Source of the DNA: JAAYBQ01 sp035403465
GTDB taxonomy: Bacteria > Spirochaetota > UBA4802 > UBA5550
Reading direction: 5' to 3'
DNA length: 16,868 nt
NCBI GenBank assembly: GCA_035403465.1
Contig: DAONFG010000057.1
Location: 1-16,868 of the forward strand
A program made the translations under genes and the position numbers. Positions 1-6,544 of this stretch are shown here, in pieces (positions within the stretch are counted from its first letter, which is position 1; the number at the start of each line of letters is the position of its first letter). The notes below the pieces were generated by a model. That model made no database searches, was not told where the DNA came from, and saw only the letters and a program-made list of their open reading frames with translations.

Positions 1-124
1 TATTAAAACACTCAAAGTCCCTTAACTACCATTGATTCAGGGGACATACCATTATTTATCGGTAGTTATAATACTGTTAATGCCTGACTTTAAGTCCCCG
101 GAATGATTCTGTAAATTAAAATTT
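1..124. repeat. 124-bp interspersed repeat, copy A (left edge may be cut)
   Basis: This stretch matches 1136-1259 base for base except for seven substitutions (about 94% identity), with no gaps. The match stops abruptly at 124. It contains GGGGAC at 40-45 facing AAGTCCCC at 92-99, plus a further AAGTCCC at 15-21, so it can fold on itself. It has no open reading frame of any size. It resembles a small non-autonomous mobile or REP-like element, but no transposase is nearby, so its class is an inference. The left boundary cannot be seen because the window starts here. Confidence 0.85.
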
Positions 125-137
125 ATATAATAGAATC

Positions 138-165
138 CCATCCCCGCACGGGGGATGGATTTTTT
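138..165 (+). terminator. Rho-independent terminator, plus strand
   Basis: An 8-bp perfect stem (CCATCCCC at 138-145 with GGGGATGG at 151-158), a 5-nt loop and then a run of six T form a textbook terminator reading rightward. Any plus-strand gene it serves lies left of the window. It also sits 20 bases beyond the stop of the minus-strand gene at 185-769 and could act on that transcript, though the minus direction lacks a clean T run. Confidence 0.75.
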
Positions 166-184
166 ATTGGAATAAATTTCCGGA

Positions 185-769
185 TTACCTTCTTGTATTT
201 CTGAAATAATCAACCAGTACCTGGAAGATTTCTGCGAAAAGGTAATGGACACACAGCATGATAAATCCTACTGCCGGCCCTCCTACTATTGCAATGATAC
301 CGCCGATTATTCCGCCATTGCCTGAAAAAAGGTCCATGCCCGGTATTGAAGGAAGTGATTTCATCAGAGGACCCAGTGTCAAGATTGCAATTCCGGTAAC
401 TATACCGATGAATGCATAGAAAGCACCGAGAATCTCTCCGCTCAAACGTATAAACTTGATTGTAATGGGGATTAGTATGTAATCCAGTGAAGTATTCATA
501 GCATTGAAATCATCAGCCCTTACAAGCAGTATATTGCAGACAACAAAAACAAGAATTGCAAGCAGTATCTGTGCAAGTAGCGCGAGAACAATTACTTTGC
601 CTTCAACATTACTGAATGGTACATTTGTCCAGAGTTCAACAGATACATAAATAAAACCTAACAGTGTGAGTGCCGCGATGATCCTGAGAAACCAGAAAAA
701 GAATTTTGTAAATGTTTTTCCTTGTGCAAGTGTCTGCATAAAGGGTTTCAGTAGAAGAATTTTTTTCAT
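185..769 (-). CDS. Hypothetical inner-membrane protein, four predicted helices
   Basis: A 194-residue protein with a basic N-terminus and about four hydrophobic segments, roughly residues 24-47, 57-83, 110-135 and 150-180. The third and fourth are glycine- and isoleucine-rich (GGIIGGIIAIVGGP). There are no catalytic motifs, no CxxC pair and no signal peptidase site, so it is most likely a polytopic inner-membrane protein. The start is supported by a GGAGG ribosome binding site 7 bases upstream of the ATG. It stands alone: the next gene to the right is divergent and the left neighbour is the terminator and repeat. I do not recognise the family; a small DUF-type membrane protein of the YIP1 or DUF4282 kind is possible on overall shape only. 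Confidence 0.75.
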   Translation of the reverse strand: MKKILLLKPFMQTLAQGKTFTKFFFWFLRIIAALTLLGFIYVSVELWTNVPFSNVEGKVIVLALLAQILLAILVFVVCNILLVRADDFNAMNTSLDYILIPITIKFIRLSGEILGAFYAFIGIVTGIAILTLGPLMKSLPSIPGMDLFSGNGGIIGGIIAIVGGPAVGFIMLCVHYLFAEIFQVLVDYFRNTRR

Positions 770-963
770 GTGACAACCTCCTTTTTACAGGGATTATATA
801 GCTGGCTGCCCTAATATAGCAAGTACAATAAAATATTAATCCTTTTCTGAAGTTAAACAGTTTCAAATATATCTGTTGCTCGACAACATTTTATCCGGTT
901 TACATGCTGATGTATATTATCAGGAATAATGATAATGTCAGTTCATAGCAGAGAGGTTCTTTC

Positions 964-1170
964 ATGAGTGATAACAATAAAGAAGTGTATGAACCTTACG
1001 GATTATTGGCAATAGAGCTTCCCCCGGATCCTCCATGTTATACAGGTATGAAGGCCCGGCTCACAGGGCAGGTTCCAGGCACAGAACTGACAGTTGTTTT
1101 TCCGGTTTACGAATCTCTTTTTAGGAATTTCCGCTTATTAAAACACTCAAAGTCCCTTAACTACCATTGA
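964..1170 (+). pseudogene. Short ORF truncated by repeat copy B, function unknown
   Basis: The ORF starts with ATG after a fair ribosome binding site (AGAGAGG, about 7 bases upstream) and encodes 68 residues. The first 57 residues are proline-rich near IELPPDPP and unlike anything I recognise. The last 11 (LLKHSKSLNYH) are encoded by the repeat that begins at 1136, so the original reading frame appears to have been cut by arrival of that element and now stops inside it. Either this is the 5' remnant of a longer gene, or a small gene that picked up a new tail. No helix, haem or metal motif is visible. The repeat-derived tail is a direct observation; the disruption is inferred. Confidence 0.45.
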
Positions 1171-1259
1171 TTCAGGGGACATTCCATCACTTATCGATAG
1201 TTATAATACTGTTAATGCCTGACTTTAAGTCCCCGGGATGATTCTGTAAACTGAAATTT
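1136..1259. repeat. 124-bp interspersed repeat, copy B
   Basis: Second copy of the element at 1-124, in the same orientation, with seven substitutions. The match begins at the T of 1136 and ends at 1259, where the sequences diverge completely. GGGGAC lies at 1175-1180 and AAGTCCCC at 1227-1234, facing each other. This copy supplies the last codons and stop of the ORF starting at 964. The two copies bracket a segment of about 1 kb. Confidence 0.85.
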
Positions 1260-1374
1260 TTCTGCAACTCCCCTTAAACTTTTAATGTCAGTCCTGCGTC
1301 AGGGAGATCCTGGTTTATGAATGCGCAGCAGTAGCAGAGGTTATGCTCTGATCCCGTATTTTTTCATTTAGCGT

Positions 1375-1423
1375 TTGTCTATTTTCTGCTTACAATTATA
1401 TTGTATTCAATATAATTGTAAGC
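1375..1423 (+). promoter_or_regulatory. Promoter with nested PerR/Fur-like palindrome
   Basis: A perfect 36-bp inverted repeat lies at 1388-1423: two 16-base arms around TATT. Inside the left arm is a second, smaller symmetry, TACAAT-TAT-ATTGTA (1391-1405), the size and AT-rich style of a PerR/Fur-family box (7-1-7); the right arm carries a close mirror copy. A plausible -35 (TTGTCT, 1375-1380) and -10 (TATTGT, 1399-1404, spacer 18) place the -10 inside the palindrome, so a bound repressor would block transcription. The downstream genes include a peroxidase, which fits peroxide or metal regulation. The symmetry is seen; the identity of the regulator is inferred. Confidence 0.65.
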
Positions 1424-1443
1424 AATACAAACAGGAGATAAAC

Positions 1444-1629
1444 ATGAAGCAATCGAACTGTGAAAACTGCCCCATGCGCAAAAAGTATGATACAAATCCC
1501 GAATCTCTCACAGGCCGTTTCTGGAAGTGGCATATAAAATTCTGCCCTGGATGGAAATCGTACCTGAAGTCAAAGTCACCCGAAGAGAGGGAAAAACTCT
1601 TCACAAAATACGGTAAAAGAAACATCTAG
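1444..1629 (+). CDS. Small conserved cysteine protein (61 aa), function unknown
   Basis: The protein begins MKQSNCENCPMRKKYDTNP and contains a CxxC pair (Cys6, Cys9) and a later FCPGWK motif. Three cysteines in 61 residues, together with many Lys, Arg and Trp residues, suggest a small soluble metal- or redox-linked protein. I recall similar proteins with the CENCPMR start and a WHxxxCPGWK core in other anaerobes, but know of no assigned function. ATG at 1444 is preferred because AGGAGAT lies 4-9 bases upstream; a longer frame from TTG at 1375 would run through the promoter palindrome. It is followed by the peroxidase after 11 bases, so the two are almost certainly co-transcribed. Confidence 0.8.
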   Translation: MKQSNCENCPMRKKYDTNPESLTGRFWKWHIKFCPGWKSYLKSKSPEEREKLFTKYGKRNI

Positions 1630-1640
1630 AAAGATAAACC

Positions 1641-2156
1641 ATGTCAGCATTATACAACATCACAGTTAAAACAAACGCCATGCTCAACCGTGAACTGTCA
1701 GAATACAAAGGGAAAGTGCTGCTTATTGTAAACATTGCCAGCAGGTGCGGTTTTACACCCCAGTACGATGCGCTCGAAGCGCTTTACAGGAAACATAAAG
1801 AGGCAGGCTTGGAAGTCCTGGCCTTCCCGTGCAACCAGTTCATGAAACAGGAGCCGGGAACAAACAAAGAGATACAGGAATTCTGCACTGTTAACTTCAA
1901 CATCACCTTCCCCATATTCGACAAAATTGACGTGAAGGGGGATTCGATCCACCCGCTGTATAAATTTCTAACTTCGCAGAAGAAGGGTGTTTTCGGAACC
2001 GCGAAGATCAAATGGAACTTTACGAAATTCCTTGTGGACAGGAAAGGGAATGTTGTCAAAAGATACGCTCCATATACAAAGCCCGAAAAAATCGAAAAGG
2101 ATCTAATCAGGCTGCTGCAGGGGATGGGGAAAAAAGAATCCTGTGATGATAACTGA
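1641..2156 (+). CDS. Thiol-dependent glutathione peroxidase family protein
   Basis: A 171-residue cytoplasmic thioredoxin-fold peroxidase that reduces hydrogen peroxide or organic hydroperoxides. The peroxidatic cysteine is Cys36 in NIASRCGFTPQY (Cys, not selenocysteine). The rest of the catalytic set is present: Gln70 in KQEPG, and Trp125-Asn126 in KWNFTKF. Cys82 (EFCTVNF) is at the place of the resolving cysteine of yeast Gpx3-type enzymes, so this is probably a two-cysteine, thioredoxin-recycled enzyme rather than glutathione-dependent. Cys64 (FPCNQF) is the usual third one. Length is normal for the family. It is the second gene of the operon controlled by the palindrome at 1388-1423. Its stop lies only 14 bases from the stop of convergent modC, and no terminator is visible between them. 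Confidence 0.93.
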   Translation: MSALYNITVKTNAMLNRELSEYKGKVLLIVNIASRCGFTPQYDALEALYRKHKEAGLEVLAFPCNQFMKQEPGTNKEIQEFCTVNFNITFPIFDKIDVKGDSIHPLYKFLTSQKKGVFGTAKIKWNFTKFLVDRKGNVVKRYAPYTKPEKIEKDLIRLLQGMGKKESCDDN

Positions 2157-2170
2157 AGACCCGCAGGGAA

Positions 2171-3220
2171 TCAATAGATCATGGAAACAACTTTCACAAG
2201 CAGGTAGACTTTTTTACCGGGTTTCAGCCCCAGTCTAACCGCCGAGGCTTTTGATACCTGCGCGGCCAGGGACGCGCCGATATCACTGTGAACCAGGACG
2301 CTGTGCCCGCCGGTCTCCTCGAGATTCCGGATTGTGCCTTTGAAGATGTTAGTGGTACTGATATTTTCCGGCTTATCCAGTGAGATCGTCACATCCGAGG
2401 CCTTGACTGCAACCCTTATCTCCGGTTCGCCTGGCGGGGTATTTGCCAGGATGCGTATTACACCGCCGTGAAATTCCGCCGAAACAATTCCGAATTCATT
2501 ATCAAAAGCTTTCATTTTGCAGTCAAAAACCGAAATATATTCGCCGTTGCCGTCCGAACTGCCGAGTCCGTGGTATTCGCCACCGGGACTGCCGCTGCTT
2601 TCAACACGTCCCTTATCAACACGTATCAGTTTATCGCTGAGCCTGAGTATTTCATGTGTTGAATGCGTAACATAGAACACGGGGATTCCGAACTGTTCCG
2701 GCAGCCTGTCTATGTATGTCATCAGTTCCTCCCTGCGCTCCTGGTCAAGGGAGGCAAGCGGTTCATCCATCAGGAGTATCTGCGGCCGCATGAGCAGTGC
2801 CCGGCCGATTGCCACGCGCTGTTTTTCGCCTCCGGAAAGTTTTGTCGGCATTCGTTCAAGCAGGTGTTCAATTCCAAGAAGAGTGATGGTCTCTTTAAGA
2901 CGGGAGCGGTCGCTGTGCCTGCCGTAAAGAAGGTTACGCCGAACATTCATGTGCGGGAACAGGCGGCCCTCCTGGAATATGTAGCCGCACCTGCGCTGCT
3001 CTACAGGGCAATTGATCTTTTTCCCGGAATCGAAGAGAAGCCTGTCCTTGATGAATATATGCCCTTCATCGGGAGTTAATAATCCGGAGATCATGTTTAT
3101 TATCGTGGTCTTCCCGGACCCGGACGGGCCGGCAAGAACCGTGATCCCCGCACTTTCAGATGAGAACTCCACATCCACATCAAAAGCGCCGAAGTTTTTT
3201 TTAAGTTTCACGTCGATCAT
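2171..3220 (-). CDS. modC: Molybdate/tungstate ABC transporter ATP-binding protein ModC
   Basis: The ATPase of the oxyanion importer, on the inner face of the membrane. Seen in 349 residues: Walker A GPSGSGKT (31-38), Q-loop Gln83, signature LSGGEKQR (128-135), Walker B LLMDEP (149-154), D-loop SLD (157-159) and the switch His186. The C-terminal part, about residues 285-349, is a TOBE/Mop-type domain (NIFKGTIRNLEE start), the typical molybdate-sensing tail of ModC. Length is normal. Its start codon overlaps the modB stop by four bases (ATGA), so the two are translationally coupled. The specific oxyanion (molybdate or tungstate) cannot be read from the sequence. Confidence 0.95.
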   Translation of the reverse strand: MIDVKLKKNFGAFDVDVEFSSESAGITVLAGPSGSGKTTIINMISGLLTPDEGHIFIKDRLLFDSGKKINCPVEQRRCGYIFQEGRLFPHMNVRRNLLYGRHSDRSRLKETITLLGIEHLLERMPTKLSGGEKQRVAIGRALLMRPQILLMDEPLASLDQERREELMTYIDRLPEQFGIPVFYVTHSTHEILRLSDKLIRVDKGRVESSGSPGGEYHGLGSSDGNGEYISVFDCKMKAFDNEFGIVSAEFHGGVIRILANTPPGEPEIRVAVKASDVTISLDKPENISTTNIFKGTIRNLEETGGHSVLVHSDIGASLAAQVSKASAVRLGLKPGKKVYLLVKVVSMIY

Positions 3221-3903
3221 TGATTCATCCTGCCGGCAGCCCTTTTTGCAAATATCTCTGATACAACCAGTGCTGCAACAGCAATTGCAATTGAAACAGC
3301 GCAGAGGCGCGCCGCCATCATTTCACCGCCGGGAGTCTGCGTATATGAATAAAGGGCCAGGGGGAGTGTCTGTGTCTCTCCCGGGATATTGGCGACGAAT
3401 GTGACAGTGGCCCCGAATTCTCCAAGGCTGCGGGCAAATCCCAGTATTGCGCCTGATATAATCCCGGGCACAGAGAGAGGCAGGGTAATTGTCATGAATA
3501 TACGCAAGCGGCCTGCACCAAGTGTACGCGCCGCATCCTCAAGCCCCCTGTCAACTGCCTCAATTGAAATCCGAATTGCCCGGACCATGAGAGGGAGGCT
3601 CATAACAAGTGATGCGATGACTGCGCCCTTCCAGTTGAATGCAAATTTTATCCCCATCCGCTGAAGGAGGCTGCCCAGCGGAGTATAACGCCCCAGTGTT
3701 ATGATCAGAAGATATCCCGTGACGACCGGGGGAAGAACAAGGGGAAGATGAATGAGCGCATCCACCAGGGCCTTACCCCTGAACCTGGAGCGGGCAAGCA
3801 GGTGGGCCAGCCAGATGGCGGGGATCAATCCCGCCGCAACTGACCATATGCCCACCTTGATGCTTAAGCCTATGGCATTCAGCTCCTCCCCTGTCAGGTT
3901 CAT
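3217..3903 (-). CDS. modB: Molybdate ABC transporter permease ModB
   Basis: The transmembrane channel subunit (228 residues). About five to six hydrophobic segments are visible, and the permease EAA loop that docks on ModC is clear: EDAARTLGAGRLRIFMTITLP, about residues 127-147, followed by the usual PGIISG. LARSLGEFGATVTF near residue 171 is the family signature of ModB. ATG follows the modA stop directly, without a gap, and no strong ribosome binding site precedes it, so translation probably depends on ribosomes finishing modA. Gene order modA-modB-modC is the standard one. Confidence 0.94.
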   Translation of the reverse strand: MNLTGEELNAIGLSIKVGIWSVAAGLIPAIWLAHLLARSRFRGKALVDALIHLPLVLPPVVTGYLLIITLGRYTPLGSLLQRMGIKFAFNWKGAVIASLVMSLPLMVRAIRISIEAVDRGLEDAARTLGAGRLRIFMTITLPLSVPGIISGAILGFARSLGEFGATVTFVANIPGETQTLPLALYSYTQTPGGEMMAARLCAVSIAIAVAALVVSEIFAKRAAGRMNQ

Positions 3904-4707
3904 CTATTTAACTGCGAATCCGTATTTTTTCAGGATCTGTTTTGCCTTCCCTGCTTTAAGGAACTTCATGAAGGCTTTGACTTCATCATTGTTCTTTCCG
4001 TTTACTACACAGGCCGGATAGTCAATGGGGCTGTGTGATTTTGCCTTGAAGGTATAAACGATTTTTACCTTCGAGGACATCATGGCGTCTGTTTTGTAAA
4101 CAATGCCGTAATCGCACTGTGATGTTTCCACTGCGTTTAAAGTTTTCCTCACGTCAGGATAATACGCGATTTTATTAGCACCGGAGATTTTCTCCCAGGC
4201 CTTGTGATACTCAAGGGCTTCTTTGCCGTACTTCCCGGCAGGAACTGATTTGGTATCGCCCATTGCCAGGTTACTGTCGCCCAGTGCTTCGAAGAGCTTT
4301 TCCGGTGATTTCAGTTTTGACTTAGCCATTGGAGAGGCTACAATGACAAGGTCATTTGATGCGAAAATACCGCTGGTGCCTGCTTCAACGAATTTTTTTT
4401 CTTCCAGGTATTTGACCCATTTTGTATCTGCTGAAATAAAGATATTTGCATCTGCGCCGGCTTCAATCTGTTTAGCCAGGTCACCGCTTGAACCGAAGAC
4501 AGTTACAAACTCAACAGAAGACTTGTTTGCATGTTTATAGCTTTCAATAATCTCCTTCACAACATCAGTGGTTGATGCAGCAGCATAGATATAAATTTTA
4601 CCCTGCCCCTGTGCATAGATTGCGCCTATTGAGAGAAATGTTGCTGCGCAGGCAAGAATAATCCATTTTATTTTTGCATAGAAATTTTTCGACATGATGG
4701 TTTTCAT
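3904..4707 (-). CDS. modA: Molybdate/tungstate-binding periplasmic protein ModA
   Basis: The 267-residue periplasmic receptor that captures the oxyanion. It has an N-terminal export signal (basic residues to about 14, hydrophobic 15-31, likely cleavage after AIYA). The mature part opens with IYIYAAASTTDVVKEI and VFGSSGDLAKQIEAGADANI, the standard ModA ligand-binding segments whose serines bind the oxyanion. A lipobox-like ILAC at 17-20 is too early in the signal to be convincing. ATG at 4707 has GGAGG 6 bases upstream; Met5 is an internal alternative. First gene of the modABC operon; a candidate promoter lies at 4751-4779. Confidence 0.95.
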   Translation of the reverse strand: MKTIMSKNFYAKIKWIILACAATFLSIGAIYAQGQGKIYIYAAASTTDVVKEIIESYKHANKSSVEFVTVFGSSGDLAKQIEAGADANIFISADTKWVKYLEEKKFVEAGTSGIFASNDLVIVASPMAKSKLKSPEKLFEALGDSNLAMGDTKSVPAGKYGKEALEYHKAWEKISGANKIAYYPDVRKTLNAVETSQCDYGIVYKTDAMMSSKVKIVYTFKAKSHSPIDYPACVVNGKNNDEVKAFMKFLKAGKAKQILKKYGFAVK

Positions 4708-4750
4708 CAGGTCCTCCCTGTTTAATTATTTTCCAGCGCCGGATTAGCAA

Positions 4751-4779
4751 ATCAATATCAAATCGTTATTTATTGTCAA
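4751..4779 (-). promoter_or_regulatory. Candidate modABC promoter
   Basis: On the minus strand a perfect -35 TTGACA (4774-4779) is followed by ATTGAT at 17 bases (or TATTGA at 16), giving a leader of about 40 bases before modA. The spacer holds ATAACGAT, which resembles one half of an E. coli ModE operator, but the second half is missing, so ModE control is not supported. No modE gene is in the window. Confidence 0.45.
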
Positions 4780-4788
4780 TGTGTTTTT

Positions 4789-4815
4789 TTAGGCATAATA
4801 TTATTTTAAGATGCC
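4789..4815. promoter_or_regulatory. Shared 17-bp motif with GGCAT/ATGCC inverted repeat
   Basis: TTAGGCATAATATTATT at 4789-4805 recurs exactly, on the other strand, at 14543-14559 upstream of the cytochrome-hydrogenase operon. Here GGCAT (4792-4796) faces ATGCC (4811-4815), forming an inverted repeat just upstream of the modA -35. It could be an operator for one regulator acting on both sites, or a small repeated element. Function is inferred from position only. Confidence 0.35.
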
Positions 4816-4856
4816 GCAGATAAATATCACCAATCTTCACATGGATAGGAATTGAC

Positions 4857-4869
4857 GTTCCCGGGGAAC
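4857..4869. promoter_or_regulatory. 13-bp perfect palindrome between modA and mop
   Basis: GTTCCC-G-GGGAAC is a perfect, GC-rich palindrome in otherwise AT-rich intergenic DNA. It overlaps TTGACG (4853-4858), a possible -35 for the rightward genes, though no good -10 follows at 17 bases. It has the form of a dimeric repressor site, and lies 124 bases before mop and 149 before modA, so it could serve both directions. Confidence 0.35.
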
Positions 4870-4941
4870 AATGATTTTAATGATAAAATTCCGAAACTGT
4901 TAAGACGGCTGTTTTACATGTGCTAAAAAAATAACATTATT

Positions 4942-4970
4942 TTGTTTTTATGTGTCAGTTTGGGTATATT
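4942..4970 (+). promoter_or_regulatory. Candidate promoter for mop and downstream moeA genes
   Basis: TTGTTT (4942-4947) and TATATT (4965-4970) are spaced by 17 bases and lie 23 bases upstream of the mop ATG, giving a very short leader that includes the AAGGAGG ribosome binding site at 4981-4987. This is a match to the general sigma-70 pattern only. Confidence 0.45.
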
Positions 4971-4993
4971 AAACTTCAAAAAGGAGGCAGCAC

Positions 4994-5203
4994 ATGCGAT
5001 TAAGTGCAAGAAACACTCTCAAAGGAAAAATTGTTAAGCTTACCAAAGGCGCAGTTAATTCTGAAGTGGTCATCGAGCTGCCGGGAAAGGACCAGATCGT
5101 TTCCATTATCACTAACAGCTCAGTAGAAAGCCTTGGCCTGGCTGAAGGAAAAACAGCCTATGCAGTCATTAAGGCATCAAACGTAATGGTCGGCGTGGAC
5201 TGA
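4994..5203 (+). CDS. mop: Molbindin, Mop-family oxyanion-binding protein
   Basis: A 69-residue single Mop/TOBE domain, starting MRLSARNTLKGKIVKLTKGAVNSE; the SARN segment, the GAVNSEV turn and the C-terminal YAVIKASNVMVGV are the family hallmarks. Proteins of this size form hexamers that bind molybdate or tungstate in the cytoplasm and act as a buffer or store. It has a strong ribosome binding site (AAGGAGG, 6 bases from ATG). It is divergent from modABC and upstream of the moeA genes, so import, storage and cofactor insertion are encoded side by side. Confidence 0.95.
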   Translation: MRLSARNTLKGKIVKLTKGAVNSEVVIELPGKDQIVSIITNSSVESLGLAEGKTAYAVIKASNVMVGVD

Positions 5204-5309
5204 TTACTGCGGAATATATGCCTGGTGCCGGGAATTTTGCAGTGCCGGTTTTTTTGTTTATCTTTTACCTGTATGCCTGGAAGATGTAAAAAAAATACAA
5301 GAGAAATGT

Positions 5310-6533
5310 ATGCTGGAAGTAAAATCAGTAGATGAAGTGTTTAAAATAATCGGGGAACACTTTTCAAAATATCCCCTCGAGGTGGAATCTATATCTATCC
5401 TTGATGCCTGCGGCAGAATCCTGGCTGAAGATATAGTTTCCCCCGAGAACGTACCGCCGTTCACAAGATCCTCCGTCGACGGCTATGCGGTTTTTGCATC
5501 AGACACATTCGGTGCGACTGAAGCAATGAGTATACCGCTGTTAAAATCAGTCGCGGTTGAAATGGGAATCACTCCTTCTGAAGCATTGAAAAAAGGATTC
5601 GCCGCATACATTCCCACAGGCGGCGAGTTACCTCAAAACGCAGATGCTGTGGTTATGGTTGAATACACCGAGGATAATAAAGACGAGTTTATTTATATCA
5701 GCAAACCTGTTGCGCCGGGAAACAATGTTGTTTTAACCGGCGACGATATAAAGATTAACAGCATCATTTTTAAGTCAGGGAAAAAACTTAAAACTGCTGA
5801 TATCGGCACCCTGGCTGCTGTAGGCATTCATGAAATTAAAGTTAAAAGAAAGCTCAGGGTAGGAATAATTGCAACCGGCGATGAAATAATTCCCATCGAA
5901 CAGAAGCCTGTGCAGGCACAGGTACGGGATATTAATTCTAACATTTTATTCGCAGCATTGAAAGAATACAATGCGGAACCTGTAATGTACGGTATTATCG
6001 AAGATAATTATGAAAAGATAAAATCGGTCACTGCTGATGCTCTTAAAGAATGTGATCTGCTGTGTATTTCAGGCGGGAGTTCTGCAGGTGAAAAAGATGA
6101 AACAGTAAAGATCATAGATTCACTCGGCAGTCCCGGGGTACTGGTTCACGGTATCGCGGTCAAACCGGGAAAACCAACAATAATCGGAAAGGCCGGCAAC
6201 AAGCCGGTTATAGGGTTACCCGGGCATCCGGCCTCGGCCTTTATGATCTATTCCATCTTTGTCACTAATATAATGGATACAATGACAACTGCCCTGCAGA
6301 ACTCAAAAAAAATAATTGCCGCAGTACTACCGCAGAATTATCCATCCAACACCGGACGTGAAGAGTTCGTCCCTGTAAAACTGGAATTTAATAAAGATAC
6401 ATGTATCGCGCATCCTGTTTTCGGAAAATCAGGGCAGATTAAAATGCTCTCCGATGCAGACGGTTATATTCATATAAAACGCGGAACCGAAGGTCTTATG
6501 GCAAACCGGCAGGTTGAAGTAATTCTATTTTAA
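5310..6533 (+). CDS. moeA: Molybdopterin molybdenumtransferase MoeA
   Basis: Inserts molybdate (or tungstate) into adenylylated molybdopterin, the last common step of cofactor synthesis, in the cytoplasm. The 407 residues have the family layout: N-terminal domain with RSSVDGYAVFASDTFGATE (53-71), molybdopterin-binding core with IATGDEIIPI (about 189-198) and SGGSSAGEKDET (254-265), the VKPGKPTIIG and GLPGHPASAF segments, and a C-terminal beta domain from about residue 320. Length is typical. ATG at 5310 has AAGAGA a few bases upstream. A gap of 106 bases after mop contains a T run but only a weak hairpin. It is followed after 11 bases by a second moeA paralogue, so the two are co-transcribed. 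Confidence 0.95.
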   Translation: MLEVKSVDEVFKIIGEHFSKYPLEVESISILDACGRILAEDIVSPENVPPFTRSSVDGYAVFASDTFGATEAMSIPLLKSVAVEMGITPSEALKKGFAAYIPTGGELPQNADAVVMVEYTEDNKDEFIYISKPVAPGNNVVLTGDDIKINSIIFKSGKKLKTADIGTLAAVGIHEIKVKRKLRVGIIATGDEIIPIEQKPVQAQVRDINSNILFAALKEYNAEPVMYGIIEDNYEKIKSVTADALKECDLLCISGGSSAGEKDETVKIIDSLGSPGVLVHGIAVKPGKPTIIGKAGNKPVIGLPGHPASAFMIYSIFVTNIMDTMTTALQNSKKIIAAVLPQNYPSNTGREEFVPVKLEFNKDTCIAHPVFGKSGQIKMLSDADGYIHIKRGTEGLMANRQVEVILF

Positions 6534-6544
6534 AAGAGAGTATT

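Noticed and set aside
1375..1443. Longer N-terminus for the 61-residue protein from TTG at 1375
   Set aside because: It would translate the promoter palindrome, while ATG at 1444 has a proper ribosome binding site.
2663..3079. 138-residue plus-strand ORF across modC
   Set aside because: It is antisense to a fully conserved modC, has no ribosome binding site and shows no domain; a coding shadow.
4751..4790. ModE operator upstream of modA
   Set aside because: Only one half resembling the E. coli site is present (ATCGTTAT on plus) and the second half is missing.
5224..5254. Terminator between mop and moeA
   Set aside because: There is a run of seven T, but the only stem is CCGG with CCGG; too weak to claim.
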